64,000 nt of DNA from Pegoplata infirma (lineage: Eukaryota > Arthropoda > Insecta > Diptera > Anthomyiidae), in NCBI GenBank assembly GCA_963921195.1, contig OY992536.1:102326778-102390777 (forward strand), given 5' to 3'. The notes beneath the pieces are model-generated. The model had not been told where the DNA came from and searched no databases. It saw nothing but the letters and a program-made list of their open reading frames with translations. The position numbers and the translations under genes are program-made. Shown piece by piece: positions 1 to 11,919 of the stretch; position 1 is the first letter of the stretch; the number at the start of each line of letters is the position of its first letter.

Positions 1-67
1 CTGTAAGTACAGATCGAGCACGGGCTCTAATTATATTTGTTATAAGGGTTCAAGTTGAAAAAATGCA
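1..67 (-). mobile_element. 3' end of hammerhead-type retroelement, truncated
   Basis: This is the reverse complement of 39708-39773, the last ~66 bases of the hammerhead-bearing element at 39319-39784, with one or two differences. It begins exactly at CTGTAAGTACAG, which is the terminal motif there. Homology stops near position 67, so only the extreme 3' end is present and the ribozyme part is missing. The element may continue leftward beyond the window. The 5'-truncated form fits target-primed reverse transcription, as in LINEs and Penelope-like elements. Confidence 0.7.
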
Positions 68-740
68 CTCTTACATTCAGAGTCAAATACTTATTAAAAT
101 ATTTTCTTAAGATAAAGTTTGAAATTCTAAGATATTTTTCTATAAAAAAAAACATTGGAGATAATTCTTATTTCTTAGAAGATGCCATTAAGTTTTTATA
201 TGAAATTTCTTTAATTTTAAAAAATTCTAAGAATGTTTAAAAAAAAAATCCTAGAGGCTATGTATGCTGACGTATGTTATCAGCTCACATATACCTCTCC
301 TAAGAATCTTTTAACATCCTGGGCATTGTCTTTCTAACTTTGTTCCTTTCAAATTCTTTTTTCCTTTTCCTTTCCCTTCTTTTTTTCCTTTTTTCTTTTT
401 CTTTTTCTTTTCTTTCTCTTCCTTTTTTTTAAATCGTTTTGGGGGGGGAGAAATCCCATTCTCCCCCCTGGATCCGCGCCTGATTTAGGCTGTCAAACTT
501 AAATATTGGTACTCACAACTAAATAAGGTTAATATAGCTCTCTTTTAATTAAAACAACCATAAAAATGGGTTGGCACAGACAAATATAGTTGCAGCAACC
601 GAATTTTGAGTTGATGCAACTAAAAAATTCACTTGGAAATTTATTTTGCTGTGTGTATGTTAAGTTTCATTAAAATCGGAGAGAAATCCTGAGAACACCT
701 TTATTATAAGTGGAGGTTATAATTTTTTTTTATCTTTAAA
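68..740. other. Non-coding, AT-rich, with pyrimidine tract
   Basis: A 61-codon open frame at 55-240 is low complexity (Lys/Phe/Leu/Ile) and starts inside the retroelement end, so I do not call it a gene. Positions 325-432 form a long C/T-only tract, followed by a G8 run near 441. Around 560-660 lies a GGTTGGCACAG...TGCTGTGTGTA stretch that resembles the end of the TA-flanked element at 33631. No conserved protein is recognised. Confidence 0.5.
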
Positions 741-852
741 AATAAAAATTGTCGACCAAACTACTGTGCAAACTATTTTTAATACTCGTACAACTTGAGC
801 TTGATATTTCTTCTCCCGTTGTTGAGTTGTATTTTTACAGTTGTTGTTCAGT

Positions 853-1155
853 TTTTTGTTTTTGTTGTTGTTGTTGTTGTTGTTCACGTTTAACCCAGTT
901 GTTGAACAAGTTAAATTACTTGATGTTGTCGTTGTTGGTACTGTTTTCTTACTTTATCATTTTGTTGTTATTGTTGCTGTTGTTTAAACCAGTTCAGCAT
1001 CAACTTTGTAGTTTTTTTTTGTTTTATTAACATAAAAATTACTGCAACGAAATGTTTAAACAAAATATAAAAATGTCTTTAACTTCTATCTTCGACTTAT
1101 TGCTATAGTCGTCTGTCTCCCCATTGACTGTTTTTTGTTGTTGTTGTTGTTTAAT
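853..1155. repeat. (TTG)n microsatellites in T-rich DNA
   Basis: TTG trinucleotide runs lie at about 862-883 and 1135-1150, with imperfect TTG and T-rich DNA between. The 93-residue frame at 749-1030 is a by-product of these runs (poly-Cys and poly-Leu) and has no domain. Confidence 0.75.
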
Positions 1156-2659
1156 CCAACCAATAATTTGTTTACGTTAAAAACTTTTTGCGATTGCATC
1201 AATAGTTTTTTTTTTTCAGTTTTTGTAGCTTTTTGTTGCTTTTTACTACGAATAGTTAGCGTGTCTGTAAAAAAAAACTCATGTTGCTAAAATTGACATT
1301 CATGCTTTTTTTAACTAGTTTTACTTTTACTATCATTTGGTCGGTAGTTAGTTGATAGTAGAGTTAGTTGGTAATAGTTTTAGTATTTTTTTTTTTTTTT
1401 TGGAATTTTATCTTTTCTCTTTTGTTTGAGTTTGTATTTTTAATCTCTTTTATCAACAACTTAACGATAGTTTATAATGTTGTGCTAACGTCAAATAATT
1501 AACTCTTCTTTATTATTATTATCATTATTTCATTTCATAATCGCCACATTCGTGTTTAATGAATTAAACTAGATTTTATGAAATGTCAATAATATCACAG
1601 TGATTTTTTTGAACTGAAAGAGAAAGATAAGATGAGAAATAAATTAGTTGGTGTTATTAAAACAACGAAATCAATTAAAAATGTAATAAGAATTAAAATT
1701 TTTACTATGCTGAAACTTAAAGTATTGAATTTTGTTAAGCAAAATTGATGAAACAGGTTTCATCAATTTCATAATGCCAGAAACATGTCACCAATTCTTA
1801 AGATGTCGTATCCCAACTAACCGAAAGGTCATATAAAAGCAAATGTCTAAATAAATATCTGCATCGTAAGCAGTCAAAGAGAACTCAAAAAAAAAAAATT
1901 ACACAGAAATGAAAAAATTTCAACTTTTTCAATTTGCCTGACCTTTGAAAACTGATTTATATGGATTTTAGTGTGCTGATTCCGAATCTGTTATCCAATT
2001 GTTTCCATCAGGTCGCGTTAGCTGTTAAAGAGTCGAAAAGTGCGTTTTTTACCAATTTTGCTTGGCCATAATTTCCAAAAAAAATTTTAGTGCCTCAGTT
2101 TTAAACACGAACTTAACCCTTAATATCCTGACTTTTTTTTTTTTTGAGCCGAAAAAAAATATATGTTATAAAACTCGCAATTCTAAACAACTTTTGTTCT
2201 ACGACTTTGTTTATAGGTTACATTTACCTGAACTATGTGAAGAAAACCTGGTTGGACCCTTGCGAATCAACCAGGCATCCGGAGTTCAAAATTTTACCAA
2301 GGTCCTTTTCTAACAAATTTTTTTTTTGTTTTAAACATTCTGAAAATTCAAAAAATTTACGGAAATACTTTTTTAAGCATCAATTTCGATGTATTTAACA
2401 CAAAAAATTATTTTTCGAAAATACGTAATTTCACAAAATTTTTTGTTTTGTTTTAGGTTGGGACACTCTGATGAGCATAAGGGTGTCAAAAAAAGGTTCT
2501 TCTAAGTGGTGAAAGGCGAAAATGTTAGATATTGTATCAATAAACACTGTTTAAGTCACAGGAGGAAGTTTCAACACAATTTGTTTAACAAAGTTACCGA
2601 TTTTTTTGGTTGGTTACTTGCGGAACCAGTAGGATATTAAGGGTTAACTATATTGGATG
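1156..2659. other. Non-coding AT-rich stretch, no recognised gene
   Basis: Poly-T and poly-A runs and imperfect simple repeats only. Two overlapping frames near 2062-2398 are short, lack any recognisable motif and run into T-tracts. No inverted or direct terminal repeats were found that would define an element. Confidence 0.5.
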
Positions 2660-3050
2660 CCAGGATTCCAAAACAGGTATTAACTTTTTTCTGACAGCTT
2701 TAGTTTTCGTGTTATTAAAATGGGCATAAATATTCAGACAAAATTAAAGAGGTCATAAATTTAAAAATTTTATTTTAGCGATATCTTAAAAACTAAAGAT
2801 GACTCAACAAAAGTAATAACATTTTTGGAATCAGCATATCCAACATACCTAAAATCGTCATTCACTTTTTTGATGTAAGACTAGTGTTGGTAAATATATA
2901 CTCACAAACATGCCAAAAACAGCCTATTTTCAAAGTTTCCTTAGGCTATATCTCGAAAACTAGAGCTGACCCAAAAAAAACGGTAGCCAGATTTGAAATC
3001 AGCGTACCCTAGTACCCAAAATTAGCTATCAGAACCCGGGCAAAAAAAAG
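2660..3050. repeat. Two diverged tandem ~180-bp units
   Basis: The stretch around 2765-2870 (ATATCTTAAAAACTAAAGAT, then 'ATCAGCATA...AACATACC') is a diverged copy of 2940-3030 (ATATCTCGAAAACTAGAGCT, then 'ATCAGCGTACCC'). The order of shared blocks is the same, so this is an old tandem pair. Class unknown. Confidence 0.45.
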
Positions 3051-3153
3051 TGTTGTCCTGTGTAATCTAAAAATTGGAAATGTCAACTAAAATGAAGAGA
3101 AATATATCATTCACTTTAGTTCATATTTTTTGCAGAAACAAATCTATTTAATA

Positions 3154-4534
3154 CTAGCTATACCCGGTCCGCGTTGCTGGCCCTAAGAAAAAAAATGTTT
3201 TATATTGCATCTTAATTTGAACATAGTGTCGGTCAAAATTAAAGCACTGGTCCGGATCCAGTTAGTAACCTTTGGTTCCACCCTCGGTTAGCCCTATCTA
3301 TAGAGAAATCTCAACAAAATCGTTTCAGACGTTTTAGCGAGTTTTTCGAAACAGGCAGACATAACGTTAAGTATAGTACAAAGGGGCGTGTCATTTAACG
3401 CATTTTTATCGAATCGTGATGGTCTAAAGTTCCATGCTGCATCCTCGATAAGTACTATCGGTTACGCAAATTTCATTGACATCAGTTTTGCCGTTTTTGT
3501 GTGATTGCGAAAGAGGAGGAAATAACTTTTTATTTATGAAAAACAGGAGTGACATTTTATACCATTTTGTCAAATCGCGCTCTACATATGACCTACAGTT
3601 CCAGCTCGGTTAGTTCTATCAGTAGTGAGAGATTCTGCTTATGCGTTTTTGCGTGATTTCAAAACAGGCAGATATAACGTTCAGTATAAAACAAAGGGCG
3701 TGGCAATTTACGCCTCTTTGTTCAATCGTGGTCAGTATAGTACAAAGGGCATTGCAATTTCAATCCCATTTTCCAATAACGATCTTATATGGCCTACATA
3801 TGCATTTGGTTAGCTGTTTTCGCGTGATTGCGAAACAGGCAGACAACGCCCAGTATAGTACAAAGGGGCGTAGCATTTTACGCCCCTTTTTCCAATCGTA
3901 GTATAACATGGCCTATTGTTCCGCACTCGGTTAACACTATCAGTGCTGAAAATTTAATTAAATTCGAATCAACAGTTTTTGCGTTATTGCGGGAATGCAG
4001 AAATAACATTCAATTCAATACAAAGGGGCATGGCATTTTACTCCCATTTGTCCGATCACGCTCTAATTTGGCACATAGTTAGTACTTGGTTAGTACTATC
4101 TTTGGTTTAAATTTCATCAAAATCACTCCATCCATTTTTTATATAGATGTCATTAGTGGTGCAATGTAAAAATTCGATTTTGCCAACCCCTCCGCCCACA
4201 GGCAAAAAAGCATGGCATTTTACGACCATTTCTCCGATCACGCTCTAATTTGGCATATAGTTAGAACTCGGTTAGTACTTTGGTTTAAATTTCATCAAAA
4301 TCCGTTTATCCGTTTTTTATATATAGATGTCATTAGTGGTGCAATGTAAAATTTCGATTTTGCCACGCCGCACCGCCCACACGCAAAAAATCAAAAATCT
4401 GACCGCACAGTGTTACTCCCTGGCTATTCTGAATATTCCCTGAAAATTTCATTAAGATCGACCCAGCCGTTTTCGAGTCCATACGGAACATACATACATA
4501 CCCACATACATACATCCATTTTTATATATATAGA
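3154..4534 (-). mobile_element. Non-autonomous Helitron, complete
   Basis: Read on the minus strand it begins TCTATATATATAAAAATGG and ends in CTAG, and it sits between A and T: base 4535 is T (A on the minus strand) and base 3153 is A (T on the minus strand). These are the Helitron rules, with 5' TC, 3' CTRR, AT target and no target duplication. The 3' terminal block around 3154-3185 matches the 3' end of the plus-strand copy at 60950-62524. The interior is made of repeated modules carrying the phrase 'AAAGGGGCGTGGCATTTTACGC' in varied forms and 'accgat..tgatgaaatt'. No Rep/helicase coding remains. Confidence 0.8.
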
Positions 4535-4583
4535 TAGAAATTTAGCAAAATTTTAAAGTATGGAATTTAGAGTGAAATTTATT

Positions 4584-6060
4584 TTGCCAACATTATAGGA
4601 CATTCTTCAGGGTTCTCTGAAATATCTGTCTAAATGGGCAAGAGACTGTAGTCTGGGAATAACTGCAAGTAAAAGAGAGATTTTCTTATTTAAAATAAAA
4701 AATAAAATTCCTACTTTTAATACTATTTTTCTGGACGGCACTGAAATCGCCCTCTCAGATACAGCCAAGTATCATGAAGTATTTCTAAATGGGAAGTTAA
4801 ATTTTAGGCATAATATTGAGGAAGGGGTAAAAAAAGCAACGATTGCTTTATATTCCTGTGAAAGAGCCATTGGAAAACGATGGAGCTTTAGCCCTAATGT
4901 CGTTCAGTAGATTTATACAGCACTGGTGTGTCCAATTCTGCTGAACGTAATCATTGTGGCGTGCTTTAAATACTAAAGGGAACTGTGTCTTCGTCATGAA
5001 GGTACAGAGAATGGCGTCGATGTGCATCACTGGTGCTCTTAGTACTTCAACTACGGCTGCATTAGAAATCGTCCTTCAAATGATACCATTGGACATATTG
5101 GATAAGCAGTATGGGGCTACGTCGGCAATTCGACTTAAAAGCACACTGCAATAGATTAGCAGCGATTGTGGCCATAGCGAGATCATGAAGAAGATAACAA
5201 TACCACCACATGTAGACGGTGCTCCCTTTATGAGCCTTTTTGATCTCCACTTTACATTCTTGAATGCGGGGCATTCTGGGTAGTGGAGCCTCCATAAATT
5301 TTTACACGGATGGATCTAGGCTGCACGACAAGTGAGCTTTGGAGTTTATTCGGAGGAGCTTGGGTTGAGCCTGGCTCAAAGATTTCCAGATCATTGCAAT
5401 GTTTGCGAAGCAGATTTGTTGGCAAAAAAGGAGGTGTCTGACTGGTTGGGTTGCAATGTATTGTCTATAACTGCAGTCAACATCTCTTTTGACAGTCAAG
5501 CCGCGGTCAAGTCCCAGTAGTCAATGTTTCTGAAAATAAAAGATCTGCCCTTAATTGCCGCAAGTCTTTTAATGAGATGGCTAAACAGTTTGACATACGA
5601 CTCATATGGGTCCCAGAGCACAGAAATATTCCATGGAATTGCAAGGCCGATGAGCTTGCAAAACTGGGAAGTACCTTACAGGTTCCAACAGAATTGGAAT
5701 GTTTTTTTATGCCTGTGAGACAAAACAACAGAATTGACATATTCATATTGCTTCCAAGAGATGAAATTTCGACAGTGGTTGCTATAATTGTCGGACACTG
5801 CCTTATAGGAAGCGGTTAAATGTGCCGTCAAATGACTTTTGCCGGAGTTGCATGGATGAGGAGGAGTTCGAAACTATTAAACACTTTATCTGTGATTGCC
5901 CGTCACATTCTTGTCGAGGACTTGCTTCACTAGAATCTAGGGAGCTGCACGATCTTTCTGATTTGTCAGATGTCAAAATTTTTTTATTGGTTTAACGGCA
6001 GGAACTAGTAGGGGAACCTATTACAGTCTCGTGGTATCACAGCGGACTTCAGAGTCTATA
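4584..6060 (+). pseudogene. LINE A fragment: RT C-terminus, RNase H and 3' UTR
   Basis: This is a decayed copy of the window's commonest non-LTR retrotransposon, LINE A. It starts inside the reverse transcriptase after the YADD region (ACATTCTTCAGGGTTCTCTG, shared with 22929). It continues through the RT thumb (an AIGKRWSFSPNVV-like stretch) and the 'ITGALSTSTTAALEI' block. RNase H follows, with FYTDGSRLHD near 5300, FDSQAAVKS near 5490 and WVPEHRNIPWNCKADELA near 5610. The Cys/His-like tail 'DFCRSCMDEE' lies near 5840. The end near 6060 matches the shared 3' UTR (CAGAGTCTAT). Many stops and frameshifts break it. A C-terminal RNase H suggests the I/LOA/Jockey group; the exact clade is inference. 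Confidence 0.85.
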
Positions 6061-6167
6061 TTATATCCAAATCCAAAAGCTACCCTGAGTAAACCCTAAT
6101 TTTCACATTATTTTGATGTTTTTGAGTTAAAAATGTTCACCCCTTAGAAAGTATCTTCAGAGGTTAA

Positions 6168-6340
6168 CAATTTATTTTATTTCCATAATTTCCAAGAGAT
6201 GGTTACTGAGATTTCTCTCAGCGTCCTTCTCTTTTCATTTCTCATTTATCTACAATTCCGATAATAGGGTTAAAAAAAACTATATTATAATAACTAAAGC
6301 CGAGCCCCAAGTTGGGCGCCATTTTTGTCTTGTAACAACC
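6168..6340 (-). mobile_element. LTR-retrotransposon leader with Lys-type PBS
   Basis: On the minus strand 6304-6321 reads TGGCGCCCAACTTGGGGC. That differs at one position from the complement of the 3' end of insect tRNA-Lys(CTT), so it is a credible primer-binding site. About 130 bases on the downstream (lower-coordinate) side are shared with the second copy at 12538-12681. Similarity stops just after TTTTTGTCTT on the other side, where the LTR should begin. No gag, pol or LTR pair was found. Confidence 0.6.
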
Positions 6341-6344
6341 CGAT

Positions 6345-6510
6345 TAAAAATGTGATCGCTGAGATTGGATCAGTTTTAATGGGAAGGATACAATTTCATC
6401 CGAAAAATGGGTTTATCTAGTTATGTAAAACTATTTTTAGGATGAAATTGTATCCGTCCGATTGAAACTGATCTAATCTTATCGATCCATTTTTCGGATT
6501 AGTACTGTTC
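6345..6510. repeat. Long hairpin (inverted repeat ~40-bp arms)
   Basis: The arm at about 6363-6401 (GATTGGATCAGTTTT... GATACAATTTCATCC) is answered by 6439-6478 (GGATGAAATTGTATCC... GAAACTGATCTAATC). Inside them CCGAAAAATGG near 6400 pairs with CCATTTTTCGG near 6485. It could be a tiny MITE or part of an LTR; no target duplication is clear. Confidence 0.6.
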
Positions 6511-7675
6511 CTTCAAATCTCGAATCAGATATTAAAATACATATGAATATTTTTACTCAGGAAGCGTTACATTTTTTTGCTGCCCACAAGAAGCTATCAC
6601 TTAAATAAACCAACCAACTTTTCTCTACCAGCTGTAAAAATATTCAAAAGAATACCAATTAAAAGTTTATCCTCCAGCATAAAAAGGATTTATTTTTTTA
6701 TAAACTAAAAAAAATTGCTTGAAATTTAAAAATTCTCAAAAGTTGATAGTGTTTATACTTTGCTGTGTGTTTTATGATAAAAGTTATTAGAATTCTTATT
6801 GATGTTTGGTTAAACTTTAAAATGTATTGATATCAATTGACCTCAATATTCTTTTACAAAAGCAAAATACTTTTTACGGCGTTTACACCAACTAATGTGT
6901 TTAAGAAAAAATTTTAATAGACTTAAATAGACTTTTTTAAACATGTTCATCTTAAGGCTGCGAAAATATGTTACTTTAGCTTTCAAACCTAATTTCCAAA
7001 TTTGACAAAAATGCAAATGTAACTACTCAAAGTGGATTACAGACTTAACTAGTAGATTAAGTGGTATGTGTAAAACCTATGAGATGTTATAGTATTTCAA
7101 GCGTAATACTCTTCACTTAACTGTTTATGATACTCCCTTTGTGACTACACCATTTACAGATGTAATTTAAAAATGATCAATTGTAATTCAAAGATTTTAC
7201 TTGAAGTTCGAAGATTCCAATTGTAATTTGAAGATTCAATTAGTAGTTTTAAGAAAAAATATTTTTTTTACTTTTGGATAGCTTTTAAAAATAAATTTAG
7301 AAAATGCATTATTTTTCGTAAAAAAAGATTTTTACGCGAAAAAAAACAATTTCGCAAAAAAAAAAAATCCGCTAAATTTTTTTTTTCGAAAAATGTTGTG
7401 TCTATAATGTATCGTATTCTACTTATTGTTATAAATTAATAGTAAAATATAAAAAATTTGAAAAAAAAATTCGCGAAAAAAAATTTTCAGCGAATAAAAT
7501 TTTTATTTTGGCATATTCAATTGAGTTTAGATAATAAAAATTCAGAAATTGTCTAAATAGTATAAAAAAGATTTTTTTTACTTAAAAATAAAAAATCGTC
7601 AATATCGCTAATACGTACACTAACTTTGAAAAAAAAAAAACTGATACATATTACAATGGGATTTAGTGTACACTA
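6511..7675. other. AT-rich non-coding DNA with a dispersed repeat end
   Basis: No coding frame. At 7131-7255 there is ACACCATTTACAGATGTAA followed by repeated 'TTGTAATTCAAAGATT' blocks. This is the inverse of the block at 11925-12075, so it is one end of a dispersed repeat. The rest is A/T homopolymer runs. Confidence 0.5.
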
Positions 7676-8729
7676 GGGTGGCTCGTTTTTGGGCTTTTCT
7701 CTCTGATCAAATTCCAATACCCGCTAAAAGTGTCGGTCCCCTATGGGTAACTCACGTGCAAAATATCACTCCGATCGGAGTTTATCTTCTGTCTCCACTT
7801 TGAGCCTCAAAATTGGGGTTTTTGCAAAAAAAGACTTTTTTTACAAAAAAATAAAAAAATTTAAGTTTTTTTATTAAAATGATTAAAAAAATTTTTTTGT
7901 ATAATATTTGATCGTAAATACTTAAATATGAAATTTAAAGATTTTACGGTATCATTAACCCGTTCAAACTTGATACCAAAAAAGTGGCATGATTTTGGGG
8001 CCGTTCTCAAAACACCTTTTTTCAAAATTTGAAAATTTTATTAAAAAAAAATTTTAAATATACCATTTTTTCTTTCTGAATTCATTAAGAACACCTTGGA
8101 GAAGAAAAATGTAAAATATGGCGGATATCCGTCAAGCCACTTTTTGGGAATCACGGGGGGAAGTTAGCGGATTTCAAGAAAATGTTGGTTTTATCAATAA
8201 TTTGGATTAATAAAATTTTATAAATTTCATTTTTGGGCAAATTAACTTTTTTTTGGTGTCGTGGCATTCCATTAGATAACTTTAAGTCTGTCATGAAATC
8301 TTACCGATCTAGGACGTCTTTAACCCACATTGGCTGTGGGTCAAAAATGACCCCCGCATGAAATTTGAAGTTTTAAGCTTAAATTTTGTGCTATAAACAA
8401 GTATAAAACGGCTTTTGTGCTTTTTACTCCAACTAGTATTTCGTATTAATATATTATCTTTAAAAAAATCGTTAACCCTTCTTGGTAGGGGGTCAGATCA
8501 AATATAATACAAAAATACTTTTTTAATTATTTTAATAAAAAAACTTAATTTTTTTTTTTTTTTTTTAAAGTCCTTTTTTGCGAAAACCCCAATTTTGAGG
8601 CTCAAAGTGGAGACAGAAGATAAACTTCGATCGGGGTGATATTTTGCATGTGAGTTACCCTTAGGGGACCGACACTTTTGGCGGGTATTAGAATTTGATC
8701 AGAGAGAAAAGCCCAAAAACGAGCCATCC
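7676..8729. mobile_element. TA-flanked element with ~200-bp inverted ends
   Basis: The left end GGGTGGCTCGTTTTTGGGCT is inverted at the right end (AGCCCAAAAACGAGCCATCC). Similarity continues about 200 bp inward on both sides, to the 'CAAAATTGGGGTTTTTGC' block. TA flanks both sides (7674-7675, 8730-8731). No transposase is readable, so it is non-autonomous. A TA duplication suggests the Tc1/mariner group; a 3-bp ACT duplication is also possible. Confidence 0.75.
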
Positions 8730-8743
8730 TACTAGACACTCCA

Positions 8744-8913
8744 CACTCTAAAAAAGAGTCCATTTTCCTACCATAAATTGGATAAATTTCAACAAATTCA
8801 AATAATATACTACTATAAATTGGGTAAATTCTAATATTTTTAAGTAGAATTACGTAATTTGTGTAAATTTACCCAATTTATAGTAGGAAAATGAAATCAT
8901 ATTAATTAGAGTG
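8744..8913. mobile_element. 170-bp MITE (family B, CACTCTAA ends)
   Basis: It starts CACTCTAA and ends TTAGAGTG. Its inner halves are inverted copies of 'CCTACTATAAATTGGGTAAA'. Relatives are at 49890 and 60194, where TA flanks are seen; here the flanks read CA. It lies at the end of the LINE A copy that follows. Confidence 0.8.
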
Positions 8914-9855
8914 CATGCAACTTCGGTAAAAGTCATTCGACGGCACATTTAACCGCTTTGCGTGCTGCCCTATACGACAGTGCCCGGTAATTATAGCAAC
9001 CACCGTCGAAATCTCTCCTCTTGAAAGCGATATCTGCTCACTCGTGCACTTCTAATTAAGAGAAGGCCGAATCTGTCGTGTTGTCTCACACGATCATCAT
9101 TTTTCCCATCTTTGATTAGTCTCCGTTGCGGAAAAACCGTAGATTTTGCTTGTAAGTTTCTAGAGGCATACCAATACATTCCAATTCTGTTGGAACCTGT
9201 AAGGTAGTTCCCAGTCTTGCAAGCTCATCGGCTTTGCAATTCACTGGAATGTCTCTGTGCCCTGTGACCCAAATGAGTCGTTTGTCAAACTGCCCTCTCA
9301 TTTAAAGAATTGCGGCAGTTAAGGGCAGATCTTTTATTTTCAGAAACATTGACACCAGGGACTTGACCGCCGTTGACTGTGGTTGTAGACAAGACATTGC
9401 AACTCCACCAGTCAGCCACTTCCTTTATTGCCAGCATCTCTGCCTGGTAAACACTGCAATGATCTGGCAATCTTCGAGACAGGCTCAATCCAAGGCCTTC
9501 CGAATAGGCTCTAAAGCCCACTTGGTTGTTCGGCCTCGATCCATCCGTGTAAAAGTCTATGGAATCTCCATTAACCGGAATGCCACTCGAGCAAGATGGT
9601 ATCATTGTGGTAAAGTGGTGCTCAAAAAGGCTCATAGAGGGAGCACAGTCGACATTTTGTGGTATTGTTATCTTCTTAAAGATCGCGCTCTGGCCACAAT
9701 CGCTGCTCCTCCATTGCAGTGTGCTATTAAGTCGAATACTGCTTATCAAATATGTCCGATCGTATTAGGTGAAGTAGGATTCCTAATGCAGCCGTAGGTG
9801 TAGTACGAAGAGCACCAGTGATACACATCGACGCCATTCTCTGCAGCTTCGTAAT
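8914..9855 (-). pseudogene. LINE A fragment (RT end to cysteine tail), left part
   Basis: On the minus strand it reads from the RT C-terminal block (AALGILLHLIRSDIFDKQYS near 9760) through RNase H: FYTDGSRPNNQVGFRAYSE near 9530, an AEMLAIKEVADW stretch near 9430 and WVTGHRDIPVNCKADELA near 9230. It runs on to the PLETYKQNLR region near 9150. It is broken by frameshifts. It is interrupted at 9856 by a foldback transposon and resumes at 11844. Confidence 0.85.
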
Positions 9856-11843
9856 AAGAGCTTCGAAGAATGAAGTCCTTTTCCAATGAATTCTCCAAAA
9901 AATCCATTCAATTTTTATAGTCAGTGAACGCATTCGATTTTATAAATCAACATTGAATGCAGTCCTTGGAATGCATTCGATTAAATGAAAAATATGAATG
10001 CATTCGATTTCATTTTCATTCGATTTAGGAAAATTGAATACTTCTACTTTTTATCATTCCACTGCGAATGCAATCGATTTTTTAAATATACAGAGCAAAA
10101 CGTAGCCAATTTTTTGTCTATATTATCGCCGACCCTCTTTACATGTGATGACCCTAATAGGCCCTAATTTTAAATACAAAAAATTAGTATTCCCGAAATT
10201 TTTAAAAATGCATATGAGGCATTCCACACCAAATGTCCAGCGAAAAAAAAAACACGTGTACCGTAAACTTCTTAATAGGTTGTATGGATAGCCCTATATG
10301 GAACTTTTGGTTTTTCAATTTTTCAAAAACTGGGCTTAGGAGGCGTGGTCAAATATTGGAAAAATGGTCAAATTTGGGGCGAGTTGCCTTGATTAAATAT
10401 TTATCACATTAATATGGGAGGCCCTATGCTCCTTATAGGAACTAAAGGAACTAATATATATATATATACATTAATATGGAATGCACCACAATCTCAAAAA
10501 TTTACATTCTTATATAGTTTTGTATGGGCTATCGATTAATTTTTTTTTTAAATTTTCAGAACCCGTTCTGAAATTTTCCATTTTTGAAAAATGTCAATTT
10601 ATTAAAAAACATGCACTTTTTTTTTTTTTAAATTTTTTTTGAAAGTTTAGATGTTTGTCCATCCACACAAAAAAATTCAGAAAAACGTTCTTCGTTTTTT
10701 TCGAGAAAATCGCATTTGAACTTTAAATTTCATAACAATTTTGTAATTTGCTTGTATTTCTTTGTTTTAACGTTGCGAATGAGTAATATTTATGCAATTA
10801 ATAATACTCATTCGCAACGTTAAATCAAGAAAATACAAGCAAATTACAAAATTGTTATGAAATTTAAAGTTCGAATGCGATTTTCTCGAAAAAAACGAAG
10901 AACGTGTTTCTGAAGTTTTTTGTGTGGATGGACAAACATCTTAACTTAAAAAAAAAAAAAAATAAAAAAAAGATAAAAAGTGGCATGTTTTTTTTATAAA
11001 TTGACATTTTTAAAAAATGGAAAATTTCAGAACGGGTTCTGAAAATTAAAAAAAAAAGAATTTAATAGATAGCCCATACAAAACTATATTACTTACTTAC
11101 TTATTCCTGACCTCTTCTACCTTGCAGTGTAGAGGTACAAAACTATATAAGAATGTAAATTTTTGAGATTGTGGTGCATTCCGTTTTAATGTGATAAATA
11201 TTTAATCAAGGCAACTCGCCACAAACAACCTATTCAGAAATTTACGGGACACATGTTTTTCTGTAGCGGGACATTTGGTGTGGAATGCCTCATATATCAC
11301 ACAGTATTTAACTGCATACACGACAAAAAGTTCAAAAGCATTTTTGTAGCTCTTGGCTCGTAGACCATGACCGCTAAATACCCGAAATCTCTCCGCGTAA
11401 TGGTTATGAGCATTTAAAAATTTTCGGGATAGGAAATTTTTGAAAATTTAAAATTATGGTCCATTGGGGCCAACACATGTGAAGAGTGTCGGCGATACTA
11501 TGGACAACAAATCGGCTCCGTTTTGCTCTTTCTTGGTTAGTTTTTTAAGTTTTTTATGCAATGAATGAAAAAGCCATTCGATTTTTCAAAGTCAATGAAA
11601 AGAAAATCAATTGCATTCGCAATGGATTGCATTCGACTTTTAAAAGTCGAGTGAAAAAAAATCAAATGCATTCGATTTTTGAAAGTCGATAAAAAAATAA
11701 ATCGAATGCATTCGATATTTACAAATCGAATGTGTCTACAGTGAATTCATTCAATTCGCTTAAATGTGATTGGGGAATGCAATCACTCAGTTTTCATTCA
11801 GAATGCCAAATCGAATTAAGAAATGAAATACTTCGAAGCTCTG
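9856..11843. mobile_element. 2-kb hAT-like foldback element inside LINE A
   Basis: It is flanked by the 8-bp direct repeat TTCGTAAT (9848-9855 and 11844-11851). Its ends are imperfect inverted repeats, AAGAGCTTCGAAG and CTTCGAAGCTCTG. The inner part is one giant palindrome centred near 10795 (arms about 10205-10790 and 10800-11300, with weaker similarity further out). Near both outer ends, 'GCATTCGATTTT'-type short repeats accumulate. No transposase is readable. The 8-bp duplication favours hAT; the long arms are foldback-like. The short insert ACTTACTTACTTATTCCTGA near 11095 breaks the right arm. Confidence 0.8.
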
Positions 11844-11904
11844 TTCGTAATAAAGACACAGTTCCCTTTTATCTCTAAAGCTGTCCACCAGACAATGATT
11901 CCAT
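11844..11904 (-). pseudogene. LINE A fragment, continuation beyond the foldback
   Basis: It continues the RT reading frame region interrupted at 9855: on the minus strand ATGGAATCATTGTCTGGTGG, then AACTGTGTCTTTATTACGAA. It matches 23220-23280 of the best LINE A copy. The LINE copy is truncated beyond about 11904. Confidence 0.8.
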
Positions 11905-11919
11905 TTATTTTTGATCTAT

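Noticed and set aside
749..1030. 93-codon frame as a cysteine-rich small protein
   Set aside because: It is a (TTG)n microsatellite read in one frame; poly-Cys and poly-Leu runs track the repeat and no motif exists.
7676..8729. LTR retrotransposon because of long terminal repeats
   Set aside because: The terminal repeats are inverted, not direct, and TA flanks them.
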